A DNA stretch of 50,217 bases, taken from assembly GCA_017629095.1 (NCBI GenBank), contig JAGBXW010000002.1, forward strand, positions 1 to 50,217, in the 5' to 3' direction. Shown here piece after piece: positions 24,099-32,723 of this stretch (position 1 is the first letter of the stretch; every line of letters starts with the position of its first letter). The position numbers and the translations under genes are program-made. This DNA is from Treponema sp. (lineage in GTDB: Bacteria > Spirochaetota > Spirochaetia > Treponematales > Treponemataceae). The notes below the pieces were generated by a model. That model was not told the origin of the DNA and ran no database searches. It was given only the letters and a program-made list of their open reading frames with translations.

Positions 24099-25124
24099 TT
24101 ATTGAAAGAGATTGAATTTCCAGCCGAGAGTCACTCCCACAAACCAGTGGGAGGCTCCACCTCTGGAAGTTGAATCTGGGTAATAGTATTGTTCGTTTAC
24201 ATTTTTCATGTAGGTTTGTCCCACAACCACTGGCATATAGTTATAGTCCAGCTTGCAGATAAACCACATTTGGGGCACCATTTGGTATCCCACTCCAAAA
24301 GAAGTGCCAAATCCCAGGTTGCCATTCATGTTATAATCTAAAAATTGTAAGTCTCGCAAAATGTGGGTGTCATATCCAAAGGCTACTATGATAGGATGAA
24401 TGGAGCCTTCCATGGTGAACTGTAATCGTGGATTGTGGTTGTAGGTGATTCTGAAAACACAATCGATTTGAAAAACTTCATGCTCGTAACTAATCACATT
24501 TCCCGTGAAGTATTTTTTTTCTATGTCATCTGACCACGGAGTAGTTTCTTGTTGTGAGGTTGGCACGTATTGACGATAGCCGTCATTGGCTACCATAAAG
24601 GTGCTTTGCCAGCTAAATCCTATCAAGGGCGTGAGCTTCAGTTGCTTATTTTCAGAAGAAAATTCCCAACCAAGAAGACCTCCCAGCACAAAATGATGGG
24701 TAAGCTCGTTGTGGTGGGTGGAAAAATGGGTTTGATGTCCCTTTGTACTGTTCCAGTCATAGTCATCCATTTTGCCAACCCGCATTGGAATCCCCGCTTT
24801 CCCTGTAATTTGGGCATTAAAGGCCTTGTAACGAAACCCCATCTCCAGTTCAGCGAGAAGCAATGAGTGAATATCCCACTGCAAAAAACTAATCTGTTTT
24901 CCTCCTGAAGGAGCAAAGGCCACGGTCTTTCCATAATTGTCCATATTGAAAAGATGCTCTCCAATGGAACCAGCCTTATATCCAAGGTTTGGTTGAAAAG
25001 AAAATTGCATTTTAGGAGGCGTACGAAAATCCTGAGCAGTTACTGTGGCAACAAGAAAAAATGCCAACAATAGGCTCATACATCTTGGAGTTATTAGTGG
25101 GACTGCCGTTGGTTTATATCGCAT
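24099..25124 (-). CDS. Omptin-like outer-membrane beta-barrel protein, second copy
   Basis: This is a 341-residue exported protein starting at ATG 25124, with a longish signal peptide ending ATVTAQ. Its strands align with omptins and with the protein at 833-1792: ISFLQWDIHSLLL parallels SQLDW in OmpT; the DDYDW motif provides Asp-x-Asp at the Asp83/Asp85 position; and Asp-Thr-His in FGYDTHILRD provides the Asp210/His212 position, about 131 residues later. The C-terminus ends in a strand with terminal aromatic residues (WKFNLF), as expected for an outer-membrane barrel. It is located 30 nt downstream of the pseudouridine synthase gene. An earlier GTG at 25133 is also possible. The protease role is inferred. 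Confidence 0.6.
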   Translation of the reverse strand: MRYKPTAVPLITPRCMSLLLAFFLVATVTAQDFRTPPKMQFSFQPNLGYKAGSIGEHLFNMDNYGKTVAFAPSGGKQISFLQWDIHSLLLAELEMGFRYKAFNAQITGKAGIPMRVGKMDDYDWNSTKGHQTHFSTHHNELTHHFVLGGLLGWEFSSENKQLKLTPLIGFSWQSTFMVANDGYRQYVPTSQQETTPWSDDIEKKYFTGNVISYEHEVFQIDCVFRITYNHNPRLQFTMEGSIHPIIVAFGYDTHILRDLQFLDYNMNGNLGFGTSFGVGYQMVPQMWFICKLDYNYMPVVVGQTYMKNVNEQYYYPDSTSRGGASHWFVGVTLGWKFNLFQ

Positions 25125-25154
25125 TGGGAACACACCTATTGTATTTTAATGGAG

Positions 25155-25988
25155 CTATAGAGCCTGAGAAGCCAAAGGATCTTGGCCATGAATCTTTGCC
25201 AATTGTTTACGCACCGCATCCAAATCCCGTGGATAGGGCGCAGTAAAGGTGATAGACTCCTGAGTTTCTGGATGAGTCAGTGTCAGTTGATATGCATGGA
25301 GTCCCAATCGATTCAGCAAGGGACGTTCTTCAAAGGGATCGCCGCGCCATGAACGCTTGATTTCAGAGAGGCGAACTGGCTTTTGGTTGCCACCATAGAG
25401 GGGGTCGCACACAATACTCAATCCATTTTCCCACAAATGAGCACGAATTTGGTGGGTTCGGCCTGTGATGGGGCGGGCTTCTATCCAGGTGTATGGTGGA
25501 CAAATAGCAAGTACGGTAAAATCTGTAACGGAGGGCTTTCCCTGTCGCTTATGTACTACAGTTCGATGAAAGGCATCTCCATCAGGCAAAAGTCGGGCTT
25601 CTTCGTGGTGATTTTTCCAAGCAGGTCGTCCGTTGATAAGGGCGTGGTAAATTTTTTCCACCTGACGATTTTGAAACTGAAGGGAAACTGCACGATGAGC
25701 TTCTTGGGTACGGGCATAGACCACCACCCCGGAAGTATCTTTATCAATGCGGTGGAGGGCAAAAAGTCGGCCAAATTCTTTTTCAAGCTCCAAGTCTAAG
25801 CGGGGAGCTGTGGCATCGTAGCGGTCTTGAGCCACCAAAAGGCCAGAGCGCTTGCTTACTGCCACGAGGGCATCATCACTATACAGTATGTCATAGGGAG
25901 TATTTTTCTTCACAAAATCAGTATAGCTGAATGCAAGGGAATTGGGAAGGGCTTTAATTGCTCTCAGCTGGTGAAGCTGTGTGTTCAT
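25155..25988 (-). CDS. RluA-family RNA pseudouridine synthase
   Basis: This is a 277-residue enzyme isomerising uridine to pseudouridine in rRNA or tRNA. The catalytic Asp is in LHRIDKDTSGVVVYART (the usual HRLDKxTSG), with GRTHQIRAHL further on and CDPLYGG. There is no clear S4 domain at the N-terminus, consistent with RluA-type members. The start is taken as ATG 25988 (MNTQLHQLRAIKALP); the frame is open further upstream but overlaps the hisC promoter. Ribosome site is weak. The target base is not predictable from sequence. Confidence 0.92.
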   Translation of the reverse strand: MNTQLHQLRAIKALPNSLAFSYTDFVKKNTPYDILYSDDALVAVSKRSGLLVAQDRYDATAPRLDLELEKEFGRLFALHRIDKDTSGVVVYARTQEAHRAVSLQFQNRQVEKIYHALINGRPAWKNHHEEARLLPDGDAFHRTVVHKRQGKPSVTDFTVLAICPPYTWIEARPITGRTHQIRAHLWENGLSIVCDPLYGGNQKPVRLSEIKRSWRGDPFEERPLLNRLGLHAYQLTLTHPETQESITFTAPYPRDLDAVRKQLAKIHGQDPLASQAL

Positions 25989-26029
25989 TTGAAGCTCGCT
26001 ATTACAAAAGGTTATTTTTATAAACTGAC

Positions 26030-26058
26030 TTGCAAGTACCAAGTGAAAATGACATAAT
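26030..26058 (+). promoter_or_regulatory. hisC promoter
   Basis: TTGCAA (26030-26035), 17 nt, CATAAT (26053-26058). Six nt later is an ATG (26065) in frame with hisC; a second in-frame ATG (26098) has a GGAGGA in front. Either could be used. Confidence 0.6.
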
Positions 26059-26097
26059 ACAAAGATGGTCGTCCTTGTGGTGGCCATGGGAGGAACA

Positions 26098-27210
26098 ATG
26101 ATTGCCCAACGTGTGGAAAATCTCAAGCCCTATCAACCAGGAGAGCAGCCCAAGGATAAGGATTACATCAAGCTAAATGCCAACGAAAATCCCTATCCTC
26201 CAGCTCCTGCCGTTGTGGATGCAATTTGTCGTCATGCTCAGGAGGCTCCTCAGACCTTGGCCTTGTATGCAGACCCAGACTCTAACCAGCTCCGTGGTGC
26301 CATTGCCAGCCATTTGAACCAAACTGGCGGTGTTTTGGCCAACTGCCAAACCTTGAGTCAGAGTATCACTGCTGACATGGTGTTTTGTGGCAATGGCTCT
26401 GATGAAGTGCTGTCCTTTGTGTTCTATGCGTTTTTTGACAGTAGCCGTCCCTTGATTCAGCCTGAGCATACCTATAGCTTTTATCCCGTGTATGCTGGTT
26501 ACTACAATATTCCCCTGAAAAAGATTCCCTTGCATCAGGATTTTTCTGTGGATACAGACGCAATGATTCAGGCTGCTGTGGAATCTGATTCCAGCCTCAT
26601 TCTGGCTAATCCAAATGCGCCTTCGAGTCTTGCATTAGGTCTTCAGCAGCTCCGGGATTTGTTGTCACGGCTTCCGAAAAATCGTGTTCATGTGGTGGAC
26701 GAAGCCTATGCTGACTTCGGCTCAGAAAGTGCCCTTTGCTTACTTGCTGAATTCCCCAATCTGGTGGTGGTGCGAACCTTTTCCAAGAGCCTGTCCTTGG
26801 CGGGAATGCGTCTTGGCTATGCCGTCGCTAGCCCTGAGCTGATTCAAGTGCTTCATCGTGTTAAGGATTCCTTCAATCACTTTCCCGTGGATGTGCTTGC
26901 TCAAAAAGCAGGTGTGGCTGCCTGCGAAAGCACTCCCTATTATGTGGAATATACCAAACAAATTGTGGAGCAGAGGGAAGATTTTATCGGCTTTTTGCGG
27001 AATCTGGGGTGGTGTGTGCTGGATTCTTCCACCAACTTTATTTTTACTACAAAGCCTGGAGTCAGTGGTCGTCATGTATACCAAATTCTCAAGGAAGCTG
27101 GTATTTTAGTGCGTCGCTTTGACACCCCCGGAATAGAAGAATATCTCCGAATTACGGTAGGTACCGCCCAACAAATGGCCCAACTCAAGGCCGCTTTTCC
27201 AAAGGAATAG
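26098..27210 (+). CDS. hisC: Histidinol-phosphate aminotransferase
   Basis: This is a PLP-dependent class I/II aminotransferase converting imidazole acetol phosphate and glutamate to histidinol phosphate, in histidine synthesis; some homologues also act on aromatic amino acids. Family motifs: NLKPYQPGEQP near the N-terminus, LNANENPYPP, CGNGSDEVL, the Asp/Tyr of VVDEAYADF, and the PLP Lys in TFSKSLSLAGMRLGY. The start chosen gives 370 residues, with GGAGGA 3 nt upstream; a leaderless start at 26065 would add 11 hydrophobic residues. No other his genes are in the window. It is followed after 9 nt by the phosphoesterase gene, so the two may be co-transcribed. Confidence 0.93.
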   Translation: MIAQRVENLKPYQPGEQPKDKDYIKLNANENPYPPAPAVVDAICRHAQEAPQTLALYADPDSNQLRGAIASHLNQTGGVLANCQTLSQSITADMVFCGNGSDEVLSFVFYAFFDSSRPLIQPEHTYSFYPVYAGYYNIPLKKIPLHQDFSVDTDAMIQAAVESDSSLILANPNAPSSLALGLQQLRDLLSRLPKNRVHVVDEAYADFGSESALCLLAEFPNLVVVRTFSKSLSLAGMRLGYAVASPELIQVLHRVKDSFNHFPVDVLAQKAGVAACESTPYYVEYTKQIVEQREDFIGFLRNLGWCVLDSSTNFIFTTKPGVSGRHVYQILKEAGILVRRFDTPGIEEYLRITVGTAQQMAQLKAAFPKE

Positions 27211-27219
27211 GAGGAAAAA

Positions 27220-27912
27220 ATGAGATTTTTAGTGCTTTCTGACATGCACGATGATGATGTGTTCATTCACCAGCTGAAGGATGAGTTCAAAAAGGCTGAT
27301 GGAGTGCTTTTTGGTGGAGACTTTGCCAAGTATAATTTTCCAGAAACAGCAGAGCCTGCCCTCAAACGATTGATTGATTGCCACGATGCTGTTTATGCGG
27401 TGTTGGGAAACTGCGATGAACCAGCTTTTTTACAGCGGCTGGAAGAAGAGGATATTTCGGTGCAGGGAAGCATGGTATTCCGAGATGGTTTGGTGTTTGC
27501 TGGAAGTGGCGGTGGCTCCAAGTTTACAGGTACCACTCCCAACGAACGCAGCGATGAAGAATTAGTTTCTGATTTTCAGATTATCCGTGACCAGCCTGCC
27601 ACCAATGGAGTTGCTGCTTGGGAGAACATGATCATGATCATGCATAATCCCCCCAAAGATACTGAATGCGACAAAATCACCTCGGGCGTCCATGTAGGTT
27701 CTGCTGGTCTTCGGCAGATTATCGAAGAAACAAAACCACTGGCTGTAATTACAGGCCACATCCATGAATCTGCTGGTACCGATAAAATCGGCAACACTGT
27801 AATTATGAATCCAGGCTCCTTGGCAGAAGGACGCTACGGTATTCTGGAGGTAGAAAAAAAAGGTAACCAGTGGCAGGTAACGAAGGCCCAGCTAGAAAAG
27901 CTGGAAGCCTAA
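27220..27912 (+). CDS. YfcE/MJ0936-type metallophosphoesterase
   Basis: This is a 230-residue calcineurin-like phosphoesterase. Metal ligands: LSDMHDD near residue 7, GGDFAKYN near 35, LGNCDEP near 63, a His in MIMHNPPKD near 139, and GHIHES near 183, followed by NPGS. It would hydrolyse phosphomonoesters or diesters. AGGAGG lies upstream of the ATG, 9 nt after hisC. A second member lies at 31154-31852. Confidence 0.88.
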   Translation: MRFLVLSDMHDDDVFIHQLKDEFKKADGVLFGGDFAKYNFPETAEPALKRLIDCHDAVYAVLGNCDEPAFLQRLEEEDISVQGSMVFRDGLVFAGSGGGSKFTGTTPNERSDEELVSDFQIIRDQPATNGVAAWENMIMIMHNPPKDTECDKITSGVHVGSAGLRQIIEETKPLAVITGHIHESAGTDKIGNTVIMNPGSLAEGRYGILEVEKKGNQWQVTKAQLEKLEA

Positions 27913-27914
27913 AT

Positions 27915-28976
27915 TTACCGTGAAGTAACGAATCGAAATCCCATGTAATTGTATGATTCGTTGGGGTCGTAGGCGTAGCGGTCTCCGCAATAGAGAAATC
28001 CTGTGTAGGGACTCCAGCTACCGCCTCGACTCACCCGCTGGGCTCCCAGTGCGGGGCCTGTGCTAAAGGTTCCAGGACTGAGCTCTTGATAAGAATCATA
28101 CCAATCCCAACAATATTCCAGCACATTTCCACTCATGTCAAAAATTCCCAAGGCATTTCCGTTGCCAGAGCCAGGTACAGGATTTGAACTGAAGGCTGTG
28201 GAAAAAGCCCCTGTTTTGCTTGTAGCCCCAGTTGCTCCAGCAGTACCAACAGCCCTGGTGCTGTTGGTATTTCCGTCGTACCAAGCCAATAGCGTGTCAG
28301 CCATTTGTGGATCGCTTTCCCCCTTTCCGTTTACAGCTCCACTGGTTAAGTCTCCTCGCTGGTAGCCGCTAGATGTTTTCCGAGCTGCATATTCCCATTC
28401 AGCTTCTGTTGGCAAGCGGTAACCATTGGCTTTCCAGTCGCATTGAGCTAAATCACAGAGAGCCGTATTGCTGGAATCTCGTAAAACTTCTCCGTTGAAG
28501 GTGTAGCAGGGAACTCGACCATTTTTTTCGCTGTAGGCATTGCACCACACAATGGCATCGTACCAGTTGATATTTGTTACTGGTTGATATTTTCCTGCTT
28601 CCGTAGGATCCTTGCCTCGTCGTCCGTTGGAGCCTTGTTGCCCCGGATTATTAAAAACATAGCCATTTGATTCGGCCCATAGTCGTACCTCATGCCACAA
28701 ACGATAGGATGTTTCGTAGCGGTTTATTTCAAAGGGGATAATCCATCGGCGTGCAGTGTAGGATTGAGTATCCTCTCCAATAACATATACATCGTAGATA
28801 ATACCGTTTTTAGTGTCTGGTCCGATAAGCACCATAGAAACATCTTCTGGCAATTGTGGTTTTGAAGGTGGAACATTGGAGGCTTCCCAAATAGGTGGGA
28901 GACCAGATGAATTTTGGGCAGTTGCTGAAAAAATCATTATGGCAAGCAATGAAATTGTACAAAAATTGCGTTTCAT
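27915..28976 (-). CDS. Secreted FGE/SUMF1-domain protein, second copy
   Basis: This is a 353-residue exported protein. The start chosen is ATG 28976, giving a clean signal peptide (MKRNFCTISLLAIMIFSATAQ); GAGGT lies upstream, and an earlier in-frame start has no support. The FGE-like domain covers about 100-353: YRLPTEAEWEYAARKTSSG near 190, DMSGNVLEYCWDWY near 290, and a C-terminal RGGSW ... DRYAYDPNESYNYMGFRFV. The active-site Cys pair of FGE is not present. The variable stretch between RGGSW and MGFR has the layout seen in FGE-like targets of diversity-generating retroelements, such as TvpA of T. denticola, but no reverse transcriptase or template repeat is in this window. Confidence 0.88.
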   Translation of the reverse strand: MKRNFCTISLLAIMIFSATAQNSSGLPPIWEASNVPPSKPQLPEDVSMVLIGPDTKNGIIYDVYVIGEDTQSYTARRWIIPFEINRYETSYRLWHEVRLWAESNGYVFNNPGQQGSNGRRGKDPTEAGKYQPVTNINWYDAIVWCNAYSEKNGRVPCYTFNGEVLRDSSNTALCDLAQCDWKANGYRLPTEAEWEYAARKTSSGYQRGDLTSGAVNGKGESDPQMADTLLAWYDGNTNSTRAVGTAGATGATSKTGAFSTAFSSNPVPGSGNGNALGIFDMSGNVLEYCWDWYDSYQELSPGTFSTGPALGAQRVSRGGSWSPYTGFLYCGDRYAYDPNESYNYMGFRFVTSR

Positions 28977-29089
28977 AAAAGGTACCTCAAGTATAAAATC
29001 CCCGTATGAGGACAATGTTACATTTCATCATCGGCATAAAAGAGTTGCATTTGTATATGTGTAGAAAAGAGCTGAAATAAAAGTACTGG

Positions 29090-30136
29090 TTATCGCATTT
29101 TTTCCAGTTTTTTTTCCTGGATTTTCATCATGCGAATCATGTGGCGTTCCTTTCTCCGCTGGGCAAAGGTTTTCTTACTTTTCTTTTGGGCACGGCTTGG
29201 TTTGTCTTTCAATAGAACCTGTCCCGCTATTACCGCTGTTGCAAGGCAGATAAGGGAGATGGCGATAATCCCCAAGGGGCCGGACTTTGCAAAGGGCAGG
29301 GGTACGTTCATACCAAAAAAGCTGGTGATAAAGGTGGGCACCATCAAAATCAATGAGATGGTGGTAAGCTTTTTCATGACGATATTCAAGTTGTTGGAAA
29401 TAACAGAGGCAAAGGCATCAACCATGTTTGCAAGAATGTTGCTATAGGTGTCTGTCATTTCGATGGCCTGTCTATTGTCAATTTCCACATCCTCCAACCA
29501 GTCTCGGTCGTCGGAGTCAAAGGTGAGGATGCGAGTTTTTCTCAGCTTTTCCAGCAACAACTGATTGCTTTTCAGTGAGGTGGTAAAGAATTCCAAGGAT
29601 TTTTCTAGGTTCAAAAGCTGAATGAGCTCGTTGTTCTTAACGGATTGCTGCAGCTCGTTCTGGATGCTGGTGGACCGTCGGTTAATTTCCTTTAGGTATC
29701 GCAGAAACATGGTGTCTGCTCGACTTAAGATTTTTACGATAAAGGCAGGAAAGTCTGCTAGATTCAGCCCCTTCATTCTGTTGGTGGCAATATCCTTCAG
29801 CATTTCGCAGTCAGTCCAACAAATGGTGATGATAACTCGATTGTGCACCACAATGCCTAGAGGAGCGGTGAAATAGCTGATGTCACCAGATGGAACAAAG
29901 ACGGGGATTCTGGCAATGGTCAGGATGTAGTCATCTTCCCGCTCGATACGAGAAAGTTCGTCGGGGTCAAGAATGTCTAGGATATGCTCTTGTTCTATGT
30001 GGTATTCTTCTTCCAGAGTGCGGATATCTTCTCTGGTGACGGAACGAGCATCTACCCAAGTGTTCAGCTGTGGGTCAAGCTCTTCTTGCTCCCGCTTCAG
30101 GAGCCGTCCATTTTCCTGTTGCCAATATGTAATCAT
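29090..30136 (-). CDS. corA: CorA-type magnesium/cobalt transporter
   Basis: This is a 348-residue member of the CorA family, a pentameric cytoplasmic-membrane channel for Mg2+ and Co2+. The N-terminal 270 residues form the cytoplasmic funnel with a long charged stalk helix. Two C-terminal membrane segments follow: one beginning LILMVPTFITSFF and ending in the selectivity motif GMN (GMNVPLPF), and another (IIAISLICLATAVIAGQVLL), then a strongly basic tail (KKSKKTFAQRRKERH). Start ATG 30136, with AAGGA 7 nt upstream, inside a possible leader ORF. The promoter is at 30295-30267. Confidence 0.95.
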   Translation of the reverse strand: MITYWQQENGRLLKREQEELDPQLNTWVDARSVTREDIRTLEEEYHIEQEHILDILDPDELSRIEREDDYILTIARIPVFVPSGDISYFTAPLGIVVHNRVIITICWTDCEMLKDIATNRMKGLNLADFPAFIVKILSRADTMFLRYLKEINRRSTSIQNELQQSVKNNELIQLLNLEKSLEFFTTSLKSNQLLLEKLRKTRILTFDSDDRDWLEDVEIDNRQAIEMTDTYSNILANMVDAFASVISNNLNIVMKKLTTISLILMVPTFITSFFGMNVPLPFAKSGPLGIIAISLICLATAVIAGQVLLKDKPSRAQKKSKKTFAQRRKERHMIRMMKIQEKKLEKMR

Positions 30137-30230
30137 AGTCAAGTCCTTCTAAAGATGGAGTAGGGGAGCTGAATCTTGTCCAGCTACATAAGTGATAGTC
30201 ACAGGTGATACTTCCAGGGTCGCTATCCAT
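30075..30230 (-). CDS. Possible leader ORF upstream of and overlapping corA (51 aa)
   Basis: An ORF of 51 codons begins at ATG 30230 after a very strong ribosome site (GGAAGGAGGG) and runs in another frame past the corA start, ending with TGA at 30075. The product starts MDSDPGSITCDYHLCSW and is not obviously a functional protein. Position and a leader of about 130 nt resemble the corL arrangement known in Salmonella, where translation of a leader ORF controls corA transcription by Rho; there is no sequence similarity. It is too short to be secure as coding. Confidence 0.4.
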   Translation of the reverse strand: MDSDPGSITCDYHLCSWTRFSSPTPSLEGLDYDYILATGKWTAPEAGARRA

Positions 30231-30266
30231 GTTCTCCCTCCTTCCATGAGAAATACTTGCACCGTA

Positions 30267-30295
30267 ACTATACTGAAAAAAAGATTGAAAGGCAA
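30267..30295 (-). promoter_or_regulatory. corA promoter
   Basis: On the minus strand TTGCCT (30295-30290), exactly 17 nt, TATAGT (30272-30267). It predicts a leader of about 125 nt before corA. Confidence 0.6.
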
Positions 30296-30312
30296 GACAA
30301 GGTATTATACCC

Positions 30313-30341
30313 TTGCGAATTGCTGTTGATTAGGTTATAGT
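30313..30341 (+). promoter_or_regulatory. Promoter placed for a leaderless lipoprotein mRNA
   Basis: TTGCGA (30313-30318), 17 nt, TATAGT (30336-30341), then 7 nt to ATG 30349. There is no Shine-Dalgarno. It is back to back with the corA promoter, 17 nt apart. Confidence 0.6.
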
Positions 30342-30348
30342 GGGTTAT

Positions 30349-31146
30349 ATGAAGAAAAAAAAATATCTCGTTTTTCTTTTATGTATTTTTTTACTGATAA
30401 CTGGATGTGAAAAACAGCAGGGCTTATCAAGAAATATTGAAGGGGCTCGATTAATTGTTCCGATGCCAGTAACAGATAAAGACATGGTTGCCATTCAGCA
30501 AGTGGGAAACTACGTAGAAAGCCAACGAAAAATTGGTGTTCTCTTAGGATATGGATATAACGATGAGGCCTTTGTAGAGGCTACCTTAGAGGAGCTCCAC
30601 AGCACCTTAGGTTTAGCAGAACATGGTGGAGCTGTTGTTCCGTATATTTATCCCCAAGACTTTATGAGGGGAAGTTCTGCTCGAATCAGTGCCCTTCCGG
30701 AAATGGTAAAGGAAGATGGCGTTATGGGATTGATAGTTGTGGGAGCTCCGGAAGGAACCCACCGTGCCTTAGCATCTCTTCAAAATACTGAATTAGATAG
30801 AGCTTTGTATCCTGTAATTTCTCTGATGCCCCAAGATGATATCCTTGGAATTGAAGCTGGAAGTGACATTGTTATAGAATACGTGCCTGCCAGTGCCAGA
30901 GTTGCAGATGAATTGGTGGAAGAAAGTGGCTCCTATCAGGAGAATGTTCCCCAATTAATTGCTCGTTCTGCATATTATTTGACTCTCTTGCCTCCCGAAT
31001 ATTTGGGAGGATTTCAGCAAGACTTGGAGTTATTTGCTCATGCACGTCAATTGGCAGGTTCTCACTGGGTGGTTTCTCGTTACATTGACCCAGAAACAGG
31101 TTTGTGTCCTATGAATCACTTTGTAATAGATCGGCGGCAAGGATAG
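30349..31146 (+). CDS. Lipoprotein with periplasmic binding protein-like fold
   Basis: This is a 265-residue lipoprotein (MKKKKYLVFLLCIFLLITGC, lipidated Cys20). The mature part has alternating beta-alpha segments (RKIGVLLGYGYNDEAFVEA, VMGLIVVGAPEGTHRAL, ALYPVISLMPQDD) that resemble a type I periplasmic binding protein or DUF3798-like fold; I cannot name the family. The ATG at 30349 is preferred to an in-frame GTG 9 nt earlier because it sits 7 nt after a good -10. It is 7 nt upstream of the second YfcE-type phosphoesterase and likely co-transcribed with it. Ligand unknown. Confidence 0.75.
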   Translation: MKKKKYLVFLLCIFLLITGCEKQQGLSRNIEGARLIVPMPVTDKDMVAIQQVGNYVESQRKIGVLLGYGYNDEAFVEATLEELHSTLGLAEHGGAVVPYIYPQDFMRGSSARISALPEMVKEDGVMGLIVVGAPEGTHRALASLQNTELDRALYPVISLMPQDDILGIEAGSDIVIEYVPASARVADELVEESGSYQENVPQLIARSAYYLTLLPPEYLGGFQQDLELFAHARQLAGSHWVVSRYIDPETGLCPMNHFVIDRRQG

Positions 31147-31153
31147 GAACAAG

Positions 31154-31852
31154 ATGAATAGTTTGTGTGTAGAATCTCCTTCCATCATCGGTTCTTCATC
31201 AGATATAAAGGTGCTTGAAAATAAAACCAGCGGAAAAATCTTGGTACTGTCAGATTCTCATGGTGAGTCCGAATTGGTGGAAAAAATCATTACAGATTTT
31301 GGGCCAGATTGTGATGCCCTGGTATTTTGCGGTGATGGTATGACAGACATTATAGCCTGCTTGGAAGAAGCCTCCCGTAACGAATCTTTTCAGGCTGCAA
31401 TGCCACCGGTAATTGTCTGTGCAAAGGGAAATGGAGATCCTGCAAGTTTTCCCTTGGACTTGGAAGGCAAAGAAGATGAAGATGGCAATCCCTTGCCTGT
31501 GGCAACAAAATTAGATGTGTCCCTTTTGGCAAGCTTCCGTTTGGCGGGACGAACGATAATGGTATCCCATGGGCACCGTTATATGGTGGATATGGGAACA
31601 GAAGTGCTCCATTCTGTGGCAGAAAACATTGATGCTGACTTGGCTTTTTTTGGTCATACTCATCGGCCTCATCGGGAGGAGATTGGAGCCACTCTTATTT
31701 TGAATCCTGGAAGCTGTGCCCAGCCTCGTGGTGGAAATCCTCCTACCATTGCTGTGGTGAGTTTTCCTGGGAGCACGGAGCGGTATCACACTGAATTTTT
31801 TGAAATCAAAAAGACGCTATTTGGAGGCTGGGATTTCAGTATCTTCCATTGA
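31154..31852 (+). CDS. YfcE-type metallophosphoesterase, second copy
   Basis: This is a 232-residue calcineurin-like phosphoesterase. Metal-binding motifs: LVLSDSHGE near 31, FCGDGMTD near 57, KGNGDP (the N-D motif) near 93, SHGHRY near 137, and FGHTHRPH near 165, followed by LNPGSCAQPRGG. The N-terminal 27 residues before the domain are not conserved in type. The motif order is the same as in the 27220 protein, but the two differ greatly in sequence. The gene ends 42 nt before a strong bidirectional terminator. Confidence 0.9.
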   Translation: MNSLCVESPSIIGSSSDIKVLENKTSGKILVLSDSHGESELVEKIITDFGPDCDALVFCGDGMTDIIACLEEASRNESFQAAMPPVIVCAKGNGDPASFPLDLEGKEDEDGNPLPVATKLDVSLLASFRLAGRTIMVSHGHRYMVDMGTEVLHSVAENIDADLAFFGHTHRPHREEIGATLILNPGSCAQPRGGNPPTIAVVSFPGSTERYHTEFFEIKKTLFGGWDFSIFH

Positions 31853-31894
31853 TGTAAAGATTCTTTTTGAAAATGATGGTGAAACTGATGCTAC

Positions 31895-31938
31895 AAAAAA
31901 GGCTTTCAGAAGGGAAATCCTATCTGAAAGCCTTTTTT
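31895..31938. terminator. Strong bidirectional terminator
   Basis: AAAAAAGGCTTTCAGA (31895-31910) and TCTGAAAGCCTTTTTT (31923-31938) form a perfect 16-bp stem with a 12-nt loop. Convergent genes lie on both sides, so it serves the phosphoesterase gene on the plus strand and the ABC ATPase gene on the minus strand. Confidence 0.93.
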
Positions 31939-31940
31939 AT

Positions 31941-32723
31941 TTATCCGTTTAGTACTTTTCCTAAGAAATCCTTTAATCGAGGATTTTGGGGATTGGTAAA
32001 AATCGCTTCCGGACTTCCTTGTTCCAGAATTATTCCATGATCCATAAAAAAGATTCTTGTGCCAGCCTCTTGGGCAAAACGCATTTCGTGGGTTACCACA
32101 GCCATAGTCATGCCTTCCTTGGCCAAATCCTTGATAACAGATAAAACCTCGCCAACCATTTCTGGGTCTAGAGCTGAGGTGGGCTCGTCAAAAAGCATTA
32201 CCTTGGGCTCCATTGCAAGGGAGCGAACAATGGCGATTCGTTGTTTTTGTCCACCGGAAAGTTGGGGCGGATAATTATGGGCCTTGTCTGCCAATCCTAC
32301 TCGTTCCAGCAAGGCAAGGGCCTTTTGGGTGGCAGCTTCTCTGGACTGCTTTTTAACTAGCATGGGAGCCATAATAATGTTGTCCAAAACGGTTTTGTGG
32401 GGAAAGAGGTTAAAGTGCTGGAACACCATGCCCATTTCACTGCGGTAAAAGTCAATATTCTTTTCTCGTTTGCGACGAGGAATGGACTTGTCTGTCAGAT
32501 TGTAGCCATCAAAGATGATGGTACCAGAATCTGGTTCCTCCAAAAGGTTAAGACACCGCAGGAAGGTGGATTTTCCAGAACCAGAAGGGCCAATAATAAC
32601 CACAACCTCTCCACTGTGAATTTCCTCAGTAATTCCTTTTAATACATGGAGTTGGCCAAAGCTTTTATCTAGATTTTCTACCCGAATGATGGGCTCTTTC
32701 TTGTTCTCTGCTGTATTAGTCAT
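31941..32723 (-). CDS. Polar amino-acid ABC transporter ATP-binding protein (GlnQ-like)
   Basis: This is a 260-residue ABC ATPase. Walker A is GPSGSGKST near 43-51, the signature LSGGQKQR near 160, Walker [13 protein letters not shown] near 180 and the switch His in VVTHEM. It closely follows the pattern of GlnQ/HisP/ArtP, which energise uptake of polar amino acids. Its start overlaps the end of the permease gene by 8 nt, with GGAGAA upstream, so the two are translationally coupled. No substrate-binding protein gene is in the window. Confidence 0.93.
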   Translation of the reverse strand: MTNTAENKKEPIIRVENLDKSFGQLHVLKGITEEIHSGEVVVIIGPSGSGKSTFLRCLNLLEEPDSGTIIFDGYNLTDKSIPRRKREKNIDFYRSEMGMVFQHFNLFPHKTVLDNIIMAPMLVKKQSREAATQKALALLERVGLADKAHNYPPQLSGGQKQRIAIVRSLAMEPKVMLFDEPTSALDPEMVGEVLSVIKDLAKEGMTMAVVTHEMRFAQEAGTRIFFMDHGIILEQGSPEAIFTNPQNPRLKDFLGKVLNG

